DNA of 64,000 bases, from positions 11,083 through 75,082 of the forward strand of contig CAMLKW010000002.1 in the NCBI GenBank assembly GCA_946480605.1, given 5' to 3'. Below are positions 9,670-18,440 of the stretch, one piece after another. Origin of the DNA: an uncultured Roseateles sp. Its GTDB lineage: Bacteria; Pseudomonadota; Gammaproteobacteria; Burkholderiales; Burkholderiaceae. Positions within the stretch are counted from its first letter, which is position 1, and the number at the start of each line of letters is the position of its first letter. The notes beneath the pieces are model-generated. The model had not been told where the DNA came from, did no database searches, and was given only the letters and a program-made list of their open reading frames with translations. A program made the translations under genes and the position numbers.

Positions 9670-10275
9670 ATGAAGATCGAACACATCGTTTCCACCCGCC
9701 TGCCCACGCCCTACGGCGAGTTCGTCATCCACGGTTTCCGGGAGGACGACGGGGGCCAGGAGCACGTGGTGCTGAGCCTGGGCGATCTGACCGGCGACGA
9801 GCCGCCGCTGGTGCGCGTGCACTCGGAGTGCATGACCGGCGAGGTGTTCGGCTCGCTGCGCTGCGACTGCCGGCCACAGCTGGAGAGCGCGATGAAGCGC
9901 ATCGCGGCCGTCGGCCGTGGCGCCATCGTCTACATGCGCGGCCACGAGGGCCGCGGCATCGGCCTGGTGCAGAAGCTGCGCGCCTATGCCGAGCAGGACG
10001 CCGGCGCCGACACCATCGAGGCCAACGCGGCGCTGGGCCTGCCCATCGACGCGCGCCGCTACGACGCCGCCGCCTGCATGTTGCGCGCGCTGGGCGTCAA
10101 CCGCGTCCGGCTGCTGACCAACAACCCGCTGAAGATGGCCGCGCTGGCCGAGTTCGGCATCGAGGTGGTGGAGCGCGAGGCGTCGCTGACGCGGCCTGGC
10201 CCCGAGAACGAGAAGTACCTGCGCACCAAGGCCGAATCCATGGGCCACCACGACCTGGGCCACCTGTTCGAGTGA
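9670..10275 (+). CDS. ribA: GTP cyclohydrolase II
   Basis: 201 residues, the length of stand-alone RibA. It catalyses the first step of riboflavin synthesis, opening GTP to a diaminopyrimidine. The zinc-ligand cysteines lie in SECMTGEVFGSLRCDCR, followed by the RGHEGRGIGL motif and the TNNP signature (LLTNNPLKMAAL). No fused DHBP synthase domain. The ATG at 9670 gives the standard N-terminus; the open frame further upstream is not needed. The Tn7-like element begins 9 bp after the stop codon, so the gene is intact but has lost its native downstream context. Confidence 0.97.
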   Translation: MKIEHIVSTRLPTPYGEFVIHGFREDDGGQEHVVLSLGDLTGDEPPLVRVHSECMTGEVFGSLRCDCRPQLESAMKRIAAVGRGAIVYMRGHEGRGIGLVQKLRAYAEQDAGADTIEANAALGLPIDARRYDAAACMLRALGVNRVRLLTNNPLKMAALAEFGIEVVEREASLTRPGPENEKYLRTKAESMGHHDLGHLFE

Positions 10276-10283
10276 AACGACGA

Positions 10284-10641
10284 TGCCCGCAGACATTTGA
10301 GTTCTGCGCCCAGACAACTAGTTCTGCGCTGGACGCCTTCGGACAACTAGTTCTGCGCTGCGACCCAAGGCGTGCCTAGACGTCAGACAAATGGTTCTGC
10401 GCTGACCTCCGCAAGCCCTTGATTTCACGAGGAATTTCCTCGCGGCGGGGACGGTGCAGGCTAGCACGTTGAACGCCCCCTCCGCCCGGCTCTTCGCCTC
10501 ACCCGCTGAGGAGCGCGATGCGGATGCCCGGCCGAGTTGTAACGGTCGCCTCCCCGCCCAGACAAATCAATGACTTAACGCAGCTCCAGACATTGAGTCC
10601 TGCGAGCAGCCGGTCCGGGCGAACATTGAGTTCTGCGCTGA
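10284..10641 (+). repeat. Transposon left end with TnsB-type binding sites
   Basis: At least six related sites in the same orientation: 10289-10310, 10311-10332, 10341-10362, 10384-10405, 10588-10609 and 10620-10641, with a weaker match near 10559. The first two abut. The shared core is GTTCTGCGC preceded by GACA(A/T). Sites of the same family in opposite orientation form the right end. Multiple spaced TnsB sites are typical of Tn7-like ends. No gene was found between 10276 and about 10690. Confidence 0.85.
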
Positions 10642-10695
10642 CCGCTGGAACCACTGAGCCCGTCAATCCAGCTCACCAATCCTGACATGGTCGCT

Positions 10696-10953
10696 CTACT
10701 TCGCGACCAGCTTTTCGGCGTCAGCTCGGGCGTCGGCCACGGCCTCGACATGGGTGCCGCGAACGCACACGCACTCGTCCGAACGCAAATCGGTCTCTTC
10801 CGCAGTGATGCAGAAGTTGACGAGCCCAACGAACACGGACGGTTGAGCCAGGACAGACGGCCAAGCTGATGAAGAGCCATCGGCAGCACACCCTCGTTCC
10901 TGTGGATAACTGACTATTTGCGGCCAAGGGCTACGCGAGAATCGAGTCCACAA
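10696..10953 (-). pseudogene. Remnant of an unknown cargo protein (copy 1)
   Basis: The minus-strand frame ends with FVGLVNFC and, further on, VADARADAEKLVAK. The same pattern, FVGRVNFC and LADACNDGEKLVA, occurs in the minus frame at 27637-27936, and both share a DGS-SAWPS stretch just before. The two are homologous fragments. Neither has a convincing start codon and RBS, so both look like decayed C-terminal pieces of one unidentified protein. The DNA is also recognisably similar (CGCGACCAG and AGAAGTT stretches). Confidence 0.45.
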
Positions 10954-10970
10954 AGACTTGAAGGCAGGGA

Positions 10971-11933
10971 ATGGCCAGCGTTTTCTTCTCGTACAGCCAC
11001 AAAGACGAAGCTCTGCGCGACCAGCTTGAGACCCACCTGGCCATGCTGAAGAACCAGGGACTGATTGACGCCTGGTACGACCGCAGAATCATTGCTGGCA
11101 GCGACGTTGACGACAGCATCTTCGAGAAACTCGAGACCGCGGACATCATCCTGCTGCTCGTCAGCTCCGACTTCCTCAGCTCCACCTACTGCTACTCACG
11201 GGAAATGCAACGCGCGATGGAACGCCACGACGCTGGCGAGGCCCGCGTCATCCCGGTCATCCTGCGCCACTGCGACTGGCACGTGGCCCCGTTCGGCAAG
11301 CTCATGGCCGCTCCGCGGGATGGCAAGCCGGTGACATCGTGGCCCGACCGCGACGAAGCGCTTGCCGACGTCGCCAAGCAGATTCGAAAGGCGGTCGAAG
11401 CCGCCGGCGCCGGAGGGTCACCTTCGCAGACCGTCGCCAGGCCGCCGGTCGCCCAACGCGCGGCAGCCCCCAGCACCATCGCTTCACTGCCTCGCTCGAG
11501 CAACTTGCGGCTGAAGAAGGAGTTCACCGAGCAAGACGGCGACGAGTTCCTCCTGTCTACCTTCGAATACGTCGCCAAATTCTTCGACGGGTCAATTCAG
11601 GCTGTTTGCGAACGGAACTCCGATGTCAAAGGCCGCTTCGAACGCATCGACTCCAGGCGCATGGCCGCCTTCCTGTACCGGGGCGGCAAGAAAATCGCTG
11701 AATGCTCTGTGCGACTGGATGGCTTTGGCCGCGACAACGGCATCGCGTTCTCGCACGACGCGTCGGTCCGCCAGGGTTCGTTCAATGAGCTTCTGAGCGT
11801 GAAGTCGGACGACCAATCCCTGTTCCTGACCACCATGGGCATGTCGTTCGGAGGCGGCGGGCGGGACAAGCAGCTATCGCCCGAAGGCGCAGCTGAGTTC
11901 CTTTGGGACCTCTTCATCAAGAACGCCCAGTAG
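10971..11933 (+). CDS. TIR-domain effector-like protein
   Basis: 320 residues. A TIR domain covers about residues 1-140: it begins ASVFFSYSHKDEAL, and helix C carries STYCYSREM, where Glu78 matches the catalytic Glu of NAD-cleaving TIR proteins. After a Pro/Ala linker (about 145-170), residues 175-320 form a separate domain (KKEFTEQDGDEFLLSTFEYV) that I do not recognise; it may be the sensor. First gene of a run of same-strand genes that continues through the retron. A role as NADase in abortive phage defence is inferred from the domain and the island. Confidence 0.88.
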   Translation: MASVFFSYSHKDEALRDQLETHLAMLKNQGLIDAWYDRRIIAGSDVDDSIFEKLETADIILLLVSSDFLSSTYCYSREMQRAMERHDAGEARVIPVILRHCDWHVAPFGKLMAAPRDGKPVTSWPDRDEALADVAKQIRKAVEAAGAGGSPSQTVARPPVAQRAAAPSTIASLPRSSNLRLKKEFTEQDGDEFLLSTFEYVAKFFDGSIQAVCERNSDVKGRFERIDSRRMAAFLYRGGKKIAECSVRLDGFGRDNGIAFSHDASVRQGSFNELLSVKSDDQSLFLTTMGMSFGGGGRDKQLSPEGAAEFLWDLFIKNAQ

Positions 11934-11973
11934 CAGGCCCGCCCAATTCGCCACACGCCTAAAACGCTCCGGC

Positions 11974-13440
11974 ATGCCCGCCGTCTCGCAAATCCCCTTT
12001 GGCATGCGACCCGACGGGCGGCTGGTGGAGGTCAGCCAGGTCGAACGAGGCCTTGCTTGCAACTGTCGTTGCCCGGGGTGCGGCGAGCCCCTGTTGGCGA
12101 AGAAGGGCGCGGTCAACGTCCAGCACTTCTCCCACCTTCCCGGCGCCGACTGCGCGACCGGTGCCGAGACTGCCTTGCATCTTGCAGCCAAGCAGTTGGT
12201 TGCCGACAGCCTCTCGATTCGCCTTCCAGAATGCCCTGTCCGCGTCTCCAAGACGGACCCAAACTGCGGGCTTTTTGCAGCCACCCGTTCGTTCACTGAC
12301 CCGGAGACCTGGCAATTCGACAGGGTCGCCCTGGAGATGGTTCTTGGCCCCACAAGGCCGGATGCCATCGGCTTCATCGGCGACAGCGCCCATGGCGTCG
12401 AGATACGCGTGACCCACGCGGTGGACGAGGACAAGCAGGCCCACCTTGCGGAGCTCGGGCTCCCCAGCGTTGAAGTCGACCTATCCCCACTCGTTGGTCG
12501 ACTGTTTACCTTCGAAGCCCTGGAGCAGGCCGTCATCAGGTCCACGGTCAACAAGCGTTGGCTCTTCCACCCGCGACAAGCCGAGTGGGAGGCCTTCCTG
12601 CTTTCAGGCTTCGAGGCATGGCGCCAAGCCCGCCTCGCCGAGCTGGCACGCCGGCCACCGCCATCACCTCCGGCCGCAGCTCGCCCCACCCAAACCGACG
12701 TCTACCGAGCCGCCAACGCGAAGTACCGGGCGCTCCCCGAACCAGAGAAGTGGCGCCGGCTGGAACAGCAGCTTGGCCTTCAACGCAATCAGTTTCCCAG
12801 CCACCTTCGCGTCGAGCTCCGCCAGGGTGGAGGCATCGTTCTTGCCGACAACGGCCTCTGGCAGGGCGCCGTGTTCGCGCAGTTCATCCTTGGCACACCA
12901 CCTGACAGCAACGTCGGGAAGCGCATGCCTCGCGAAGGAGCCCTCGCCGTCTGGCTGGCGCAGCGCTTTGGAGCCAGAGGCGGCGACCAAGCTGCCAGGA
13001 CGACTGCGCGTGCCTACCTTGGCTACCTGAAGGCGTGTGGCTTCTTGAAGTGGCAAGACGGCGACTTCTTCGTCACGCGTGACCAGGTCGCGCCTATGCC
13101 AAGGACACGACCGGCGCCTGCGTTACCTGTCGCCAAACCGCCTGTTGCCCCGAGCTCTTACCCGCCCATCCGTTGGCTCAGAACCTGGCCGGACGAAGAG
13201 CGGCTGCGTCACTGGGCGGCTGAGGCGTGCGACGGGGGAGATGGGTTCGACGCTGACTGGTTCGTGGGCTGGCTTCTGCGCCGGCGTGTGCCGCCTTCGT
13301 TCGAAGAGGTGAGCGCGGCCTTCGAAAACGCCGATGGCAACCCGCAGGAAGTCTTGAGCGTGCTTCGCAGCGTCGGCGTCATCGCCGAAACCCGGCGCTA
13401 CTTCTCATCCGGCGAAGCGGCCCCTTGGCTTGCTCCATAG
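11974..13440 (+). CDS. CoiA-like nuclease-fold protein
   Basis: 488 residues. An N-terminal zinc-finger-like region (CNCRCPGCGEPLLAKKG) leads into HFSH, then AETALHLAAK, and later a RPDAIGF strand followed by GVEIRVTH. This order matches CoiA-like competence/defence proteins with a PD-(D/E)XK-type core, here with R in place of the usual K. The C-terminal half (about 230-488) is unrecognised, with a proline-rich linker. It is 40 bp after the TIR gene and 23 bp before a second protein with the same HFxH layout. The start lacks a clear RBS; the ATG at 12004 is an alternative. Confidence 0.72.
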   Translation: MPAVSQIPFGMRPDGRLVEVSQVERGLACNCRCPGCGEPLLAKKGAVNVQHFSHLPGADCATGAETALHLAAKQLVADSLSIRLPECPVRVSKTDPNCGLFAATRSFTDPETWQFDRVALEMVLGPTRPDAIGFIGDSAHGVEIRVTHAVDEDKQAHLAELGLPSVEVDLSPLVGRLFTFEALEQAVIRSTVNKRWLFHPRQAEWEAFLLSGFEAWRQARLAELARRPPPSPPAAARPTQTDVYRAANAKYRALPEPEKWRRLEQQLGLQRNQFPSHLRVELRQGGGIVLADNGLWQGAVFAQFILGTPPDSNVGKRMPREGALAVWLAQRFGARGGDQAARTTARAYLGYLKACGFLKWQDGDFFVTRDQVAPMPRTRPAPALPVAKPPVAPSSYPPIRWLRTWPDEERLRHWAAEACDGGDGFDADWFVGWLLRRRVPPSFEEVSAAFENADGNPQEVLSVLRSVGVIAETRRYFSSGEAAPWLAP

Positions 13441-13463
13441 AACCGAAAACGAGCTGACACCAC

Positions 13464-14807
13464 ATGCCACCAACGATGGAGTTCGGGGAGTTCTGGGTCG
13501 GCAAGCCCGAGGTTGAGGAGGTCCTCGACCTTCGTACCGGCGCCATCCTCAGGCACGACCAGGCTATTGGTACTGACTACGAGGGCGTCATCAAGCTGCG
13601 CAGTGCGCTGCAAGATGGCATCCAGCGGGACGCGCCGGTATACGCCTGCTCCATGTGCGGAGTGTCGGTCTACCTGATATCGCGGCAGAAGGAGCGCAAG
13701 TTCCACTTCCGGCACACCCTGGAGGACGGGCGATGTTCCGCGAAGACCCGTGGGCTCCTGTCCCAGGACGAAATCAACGCCAGGCGCTACAACGGGGTGA
13801 AGGAGAGCCAGGCTCACATCAACATGAAGAAGCTGGTCGCCGAAAGCCTGCGTGCCGACCTGGACTTCAGTCATGTCGAAGTTGAACAGCGATGGACTGG
13901 CAAGTTCAACGGCGAATGGCGCAAGCCCGACGTGCGTGCCTTGTACAAGGGCCTGCCCGTGGTCTTCGAAATCCAGCTTTCGACCACCTACCTCAACGTC
14001 ATCACGGCCAGGCGCAGCTTCTACCAGCGCGAGGGCGCGATGCTGATTTGGGTGTTCGCGGAGTTCGACGAAGGCCCGCGACGCCTGACGCAAGACGACG
14101 TCTTCTTCAACAACAACCGCAACGCCTTCGTCGTATCGGAGGCGACCCGAAACATTTCCATCGAGCGCTGGTCGTTCCACCTTGAGTGCATCTGGGCGTA
14201 TGCCTTCGCGCCCCCGTCGCATGGCCTCCAGCGACAGGTAGTGCCGTTCGAAGAGCTCACCCTGGACACGGAACAGCAGCGCGCCTACTTTTTTGACTTC
14301 GATGCAGACCGTGAACGGATGTTGGACGCCATCCGAGACGATGAGCTCGCTCGCCTGGCGCCGTTGCGTGACGGCTTCGAACGCTGGTACATCGAGAACC
14401 GCGGTTCTACGTCCTCGGAAGACCCGGCATACGCAGCTCTCAGGGACCTGTTCGAGGCCGAAGGAGTGCCGCTACCCTGGTATCCCATGGACTTGCCGGA
14501 CAACCTCCTCAAGACGCTGTACTCGGCCAAGCATGGGCGGCCCATAGGGTGGTACTTCGGGACTTTCATGCAGGTACTCCACCATGTGCATAGCAAAAGG
14601 AAGTACTTCCGCATCTTCCGGCGCGCCCTGCAGGTCTACAACCGCGGCGAGCAAATCCTGCTCGAGGACACAAAGCGGAGGTGGCGGGACAAGGTGAAGC
14701 AGTACACCCCTCTCCTTGAAGCCAACGACGAACGCTTCACCCCGGACCGTTCGCACGATGACCTCGTCCGCGTTCTATTCCCCGGAGTGCTGGACGAGCC
14801 AATCTAG
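13464..14807 (+). CDS. DUF6035-type nuclease-like protein
   Basis: 447 residues. A Cys pair (YACSMCGVSVY), then FHFRH, ESQAHINMKKLVAESL and the nuclease core RKPDVRALYKGLPVVFEIQLS give the pattern of DUF6035, a CoiA-related PD-(D/E)XK family in which Q replaces the catalytic Lys. This is a second, diverged relative of the preceding gene rather than a copy. The C-terminal 200 residues are helical and unrecognised. Tight spacing on both sides suggests co-transcription with the TIR and SEFIR genes. Confidence 0.72.
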   Translation: MPPTMEFGEFWVGKPEVEEVLDLRTGAILRHDQAIGTDYEGVIKLRSALQDGIQRDAPVYACSMCGVSVYLISRQKERKFHFRHTLEDGRCSAKTRGLLSQDEINARRYNGVKESQAHINMKKLVAESLRADLDFSHVEVEQRWTGKFNGEWRKPDVRALYKGLPVVFEIQLSTTYLNVITARRSFYQREGAMLIWVFAEFDEGPRRLTQDDVFFNNNRNAFVVSEATRNISIERWSFHLECIWAYAFAPPSHGLQRQVVPFEELTLDTEQQRAYFFDFDADRERMLDAIRDDELARLAPLRDGFERWYIENRGSTSSEDPAYAALRDLFEAEGVPLPWYPMDLPDNLLKTLYSAKHGRPIGWYFGTFMQVLHHVHSKRKYFRIFRRALQVYNRGEQILLEDTKRRWRDKVKQYTPLLEANDERFTPDRSHDDLVRVLFPGVLDEPI

Positions 14808-14884
14808 CCGCTCAAGGCATCAAAGACACCACCAGTCGTCTAGTCGTGACGACAGAATCAGTGCACACAGAAGAGGGAGACAAC

Positions 14885-15424
14885 ATGAGCGCGACGACCG
14901 AGCAACCGAAAGTCTTCATCTCGTACAGCTGGACCAGCGTCGAGCACGAGCAGTTCGTCCTGGAGCTGGCGACGTCCCTGAGAAACCACGGTGTGGACGC
15001 AATCCTGGACAAGTGGGACCTCAAGCCTGGCCAGGACAAGTACGTCTTCATGGAGTCCATGGTCGTCGATGCCGACGTGCTCAAGGTCCTCGTCATGTGC
15101 GACCGCAAGTACCAGGAGAAGGCGAACAGCCGAGCCAGCGGCGTCGGCACCGAGTCGCAAATCATTTCCCAGGAGCTCTACGGCAAGGTCAAGCAGACCA
15201 AGTTCATCCCCATCGTCTGCGAGCACGACGACGAAGGCCAGCCGTGCCTGCCGGTCTTCATGAAAGGCCTCATCTATATCGACGTCTCGTCGGACGAGCG
15301 GTATGGAGAGGGACTCGACCAGCTCCTGCGCCTCATCTACGAGCAGCCTTACACCAAAAACCCAAGCTCGGCGGCACCCCAGCGTTCATCTCCAACGGCG
15401 GCACCAGCTACGTCAAGGAGCTAG
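14885..15424 (+). CDS. SEFIR/TIR-like protein, probably frameshifted near its C-terminus
   Basis: The start at 14885 follows a GGGAG RBS. Residues 1-155 form a complete SEFIR domain: PKVFISYSWTS, ILDKWDLKPGQDK, then GVGTESQIISQE with the likely catalytic Glu. After TKN (A-run at 15356-15360) the frame becomes low-complexity and stops at 15424. The -1 frame continues smoothly (PKLGGTPAFISNGG...) to a stop at 15570, as in full-length relatives. A one-base deletion in the A-run is the simplest reading. The enzyme domain itself is intact, so the short product may still work. Confidence 0.72.
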   Translation: MSATTEQPKVFISYSWTSVEHEQFVLELATSLRNHGVDAILDKWDLKPGQDKYVFMESMVVDADVLKVLVMCDRKYQEKANSRASGVGTESQIISQELYGKVKQTKFIPIVCEHDDEGQPCLPVFMKGLIYIDVSSDERYGEGLDQLLRLIYEQPYTKNPSSAAPQRSSPTAAPATSRS

Positions 15425-15692
15425 GCGCTGCGGTCCGCGCAATTCAAGACGGCAAGCCCAACCGGCAGGGATTGGAGATGCGCACAGATAGTGTTGCCGT
15501 GAGCTCGTTGCCCCCGGTGCGCCGTTTGCGAGGCATCGTGTATCCATCGAAGTTGACCTTCGAGGTATAGGCACCCTGACAACCGAAACTCCAAGGCCTT
15601 GCGCGCGCCGTCACACGCCACCGCTTTGACCGCGCTCATCCGCATAATCCAACCCGCCCCGGAATCGGTCCCAGAACAGGGAGGGAAGGACC

Positions 15693-18410
15693 TTGAGGCA
15701 AACGTGGGGACCAACCGCGCTCGGCCAGTTTTTCACCCGAAGTCAGCCATGGCTGCTGGCAGTCGACGGTGAGACCTTCACACTGAAGGTCGGTGAACGG
15801 GCGCGTACGGGCGATGTTCTGCAACTGGACCAGCTGGACGTAGTGCCTGGCGCCTTCTGGGCGACGGTGCACGTCCCTGGTCCGGACGATGCAGTCTTCC
15901 CGCTCGATGGCATCCCCAACGCACGTGCCCAGCATCTCAAAGAGCAGCTGGCGGCGACAGTGGCCGTCATCCACCGACGACATCACATCGCAGCGCTCAC
16001 CAAGCAGCTTGCGCCGGCGTTGGATGAGGTGGTTTCCTGGAAGCTGGACAGCCACAAGGCATGCGTCGACCGACTGCGCCGACGTGGATGGCTCGACCGC
16101 GAGCTTGTCGACGCGCTCTCCGCCAGCAAGCCCACCGCCCTGTCCGCCCTTCTCGTAGAACCCGAACTCGAAGGCTTGCTGCGAGCGCAGACCATCGAGG
16201 TCCAGGAAGCCGTCCGCGACTGGCGTCAGCCGTTCTCGACGACAGCCCTTGCCATCAACGCACGTCAGCGCGAGCGGCAGCTCGAAGCGTCGGCCCAGTT
16301 CCTGGCGACAGTCGACAAGTCGCCACTGACCAAAGAGCAGGCCGAGGCCGTCATCTGCTTCGACAACCGCGTCCTCCTGGTCGCCGCAGCCGGCTCCGGC
16401 AAGACCGCGACTATGGTCGCCAAGACCGGTTACGCGCTCAAGAACCAGTACTTCGAGCCTGAGCGCATCCTGCTTCTTGCCTTCAACAGCGATGCCGCGG
16501 ACGAGCTGCGAAAGCGCCTTGACGCCCGCCTGGGACCTCTTGGTCTTCCCGCCCACAGAGTCGCCGCCCAGACCTTCCACGCCTTCGGCCTCAGCATCAT
16601 CGGCCAGGCCACCGGCAGGAAGCCTTCCGTGGCCAGTTGGCTCGACCATGGGCAGGACCTTGAAGCGCTGCTCGGCATGGTCGACGACCTCAAAGGCTCA
16701 GACCCCGACTTCCGAACCCAGTGGGACATGTTCCGACTGGTCTTCGGCCAAGACCTTCCCGAGTTCGGCAAAGAGGCTTCCAACCCCGACTCCTGGGACC
16801 GCGCCGGCAACCGGGATGGCTTCTGGACCCTCAACAACGAAGTGGTCCGAAGCCGCGGCGAGCTCGTCATAGCGAACTGGCTCTTCTACAACGGCATCCG
16901 CTACGTCTACGAGGCCCCCTACCAAGTCGAGACGGCGACACCGCAGCACCGCCAGTACGTGCCCGACTTCTACCTCCCTGATGCGGATGCCTACCTGGAG
17001 CATTGGGCCGTCAACGCAAAGGGTGAGGCGCCGGCCGAGTTTGTTGGCTACAAGGAAGGCATGGCCTGGAAGCGGCAGGTTCATGCTGATAACGGAACTC
17101 GCCTTCTAGAGACGACGATGGCCGACCTCTGGTCGGGCCAGCTCTTCAGCAAGCTGGAGAGTCAGCTCACCTCCCTCGGCGTCAAGCTCGACCCCAATCC
17201 CGACCGGCCGGCGCCTGGTCGCCAGCCTATCGAGAGCCCTCGGCTGGTTCGAACCATTCGCGCCTTCCTCACCCACGTCAAAAACAACCGCCTTTCCATG
17301 GCGGAGCTTCGAAGCCGCCTGGATACCGGTGTCGCCGGCACCTTCAGGTTCCGCCACCAGATGTTCCTGGGCTTGTTCGAGAAGCTTTGGGAGCGCTGGG
17401 AGGAACGGCTGCGCGCGGAACGAGTCATCGACTTCGAAGACATGCTCAACATGGCTACCGACTGTCTGGAGCGCGGCCAATGGCAGAGCCCCTACGAGCT
17501 CGTCATGGTCGACGAGTTCCAAGACGCGAGCCAAGCCCGCGCGCGGCTGGTCGCGGCGCTGGTCAGCAAACCCGGCCGCTACCTATTCGCCGTTGGCGAT
17601 GACTGGCAGTCCATCAACCGCTTTGCCGGTGCCGACCTTGGCGTGATGGCCGAGTTCGAGAGGCACTTCGGCAAGGCCGTCACGCTCAAGCTCGAAACCA
17701 CCTTCCGCTGCCCTCCGTCCCTCTGCGACATCACCAGCAAGTTCATCCAGAAGAACCCACGCCAACTGCGAAAGACCGTCCGCTCCCCACGGGAGCAGGT
17801 CGTTGACCCCATCCGCATCGTCCGCGTCGCCCACGAGCAGCAGACCAAGTCTGCCATCGAGACAGTAATCAGCCGTCTCATCGAGAGCCACCCTGGAGCG
17901 AAGCAGTCGGTCTACCTCCTCGGCCGCTACAAGCGCGACCGGACCCACCTGCCGACGCACTACGCGATGGATGGCGTGGACCTTCAGTTCATGACCGTCC
18001 ACTCGGCAAAAGGACTCGAGGCCGACCACATCATCATCCCAGGCCTCAGCTCCGAGACCATGGGCTTCCCCTGCCGCATCGTCGACGACCCCGTGCTCAC
18101 CTTGGCGATGCCTGGCGGTGACAGCCACGACTTCGCAGAGGAGCGCCGGCTGTTCTACGTGGGTCTGACCCGGGCCCGAAAGACCGTGACGCTGGTCACC
18201 ATCGAGCGCAAGGAGTCGGCCTTCATCTCCGAGCTCATACGCGACCACGCCATCAAGGTGCTGAACGTCGAAGGGGACGAAAGCAACGCAGAGTTGTGCT
18301 CCAGCTGCGGGGTCGGCTTCCTGGTGCCGAGGAAGGGGAAATGGGGGCCCTTCATGGGTTGCACACACTATCCACGCTGCAAGTTCACAAGACGGCTTCA
18401 GCGAAGCTAG
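15693..18410 (+). CDS. UvrD-family helicase with embedded nuclease domain and C-terminal zinc ribbon
   Basis: 905 residues, started at TTG 15693 after GGAGGGAAGGA. Walker A is AAAGSGKTAT (about residues 231-240); Walker B is VMVDEFQDAS; motif VI is LFYVGLTRARK. Between helicase motifs lies a nuclease-like insert (RGELVIANWLFYNGI, YVPDFYLPD, then a Lys-containing NAKGEAP). The C-terminus is a topoisomerase-type zinc ribbon (CSSCGVGF and CTHYPRC). The N-terminal 200 residues are a separate domain. SF1A helicase-nucleases of this kind occur in DNA repair and in phage defence; the location favours defence. Confidence 0.88.
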   Translation: MRQTWGPTALGQFFTRSQPWLLAVDGETFTLKVGERARTGDVLQLDQLDVVPGAFWATVHVPGPDDAVFPLDGIPNARAQHLKEQLAATVAVIHRRHHIAALTKQLAPALDEVVSWKLDSHKACVDRLRRRGWLDRELVDALSASKPTALSALLVEPELEGLLRAQTIEVQEAVRDWRQPFSTTALAINARQRERQLEASAQFLATVDKSPLTKEQAEAVICFDNRVLLVAAAGSGKTATMVAKTGYALKNQYFEPERILLLAFNSDAADELRKRLDARLGPLGLPAHRVAAQTFHAFGLSIIGQATGRKPSVASWLDHGQDLEALLGMVDDLKGSDPDFRTQWDMFRLVFGQDLPEFGKEASNPDSWDRAGNRDGFWTLNNEVVRSRGELVIANWLFYNGIRYVYEAPYQVETATPQHRQYVPDFYLPDADAYLEHWAVNAKGEAPAEFVGYKEGMAWKRQVHADNGTRLLETTMADLWSGQLFSKLESQLTSLGVKLDPNPDRPAPGRQPIESPRLVRTIRAFLTHVKNNRLSMAELRSRLDTGVAGTFRFRHQMFLGLFEKLWERWEERLRAERVIDFEDMLNMATDCLERGQWQSPYELVMVDEFQDASQARARLVAALVSKPGRYLFAVGDDWQSINRFAGADLGVMAEFERHFGKAVTLKLETTFRCPPSLCDITSKFIQKNPRQLRKTVRSPREQVVDPIRIVRVAHEQQTKSAIETVISRLIESHPGAKQSVYLLGRYKRDRTHLPTHYAMDGVDLQFMTVHSAKGLEADHIIIPGLSSETMGFPCRIVDDPVLTLAMPGGDSHDFAEERRLFYVGLTRARKTVTLVTIERKESAFISELIRDHAIKVLNVEGDESNAELCSSCGVGFLVPRKGKWGPFMGCTHYPRCKFTRRLQRS

Positions 18411-18440
18411 CATCGTTGCAAGCCATCATTGCCGCATCAA

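Noticed and set aside
10280..10283. ACGA on both flanks as the target duplication
   Set aside because: Only 4 bases match, while Tn7-like elements normally give 5; it may be coincidence, so it is not listed as a feature.
10284..10641. Regular short repeats, like a degenerate CRISPR array
   Set aside because: Spacing is irregular, two copies abut, and the same sites occur inverted at the other end of the element; they are TnsB-type sites.
15350..15365. Programmed -1 frameshift in the SEFIR gene
   Set aside because: CAAAAAC is not a classical X XXY YYZ slippery site (a sixth A is missing) and no clear downstream structure was seen; a mutation is more likely.
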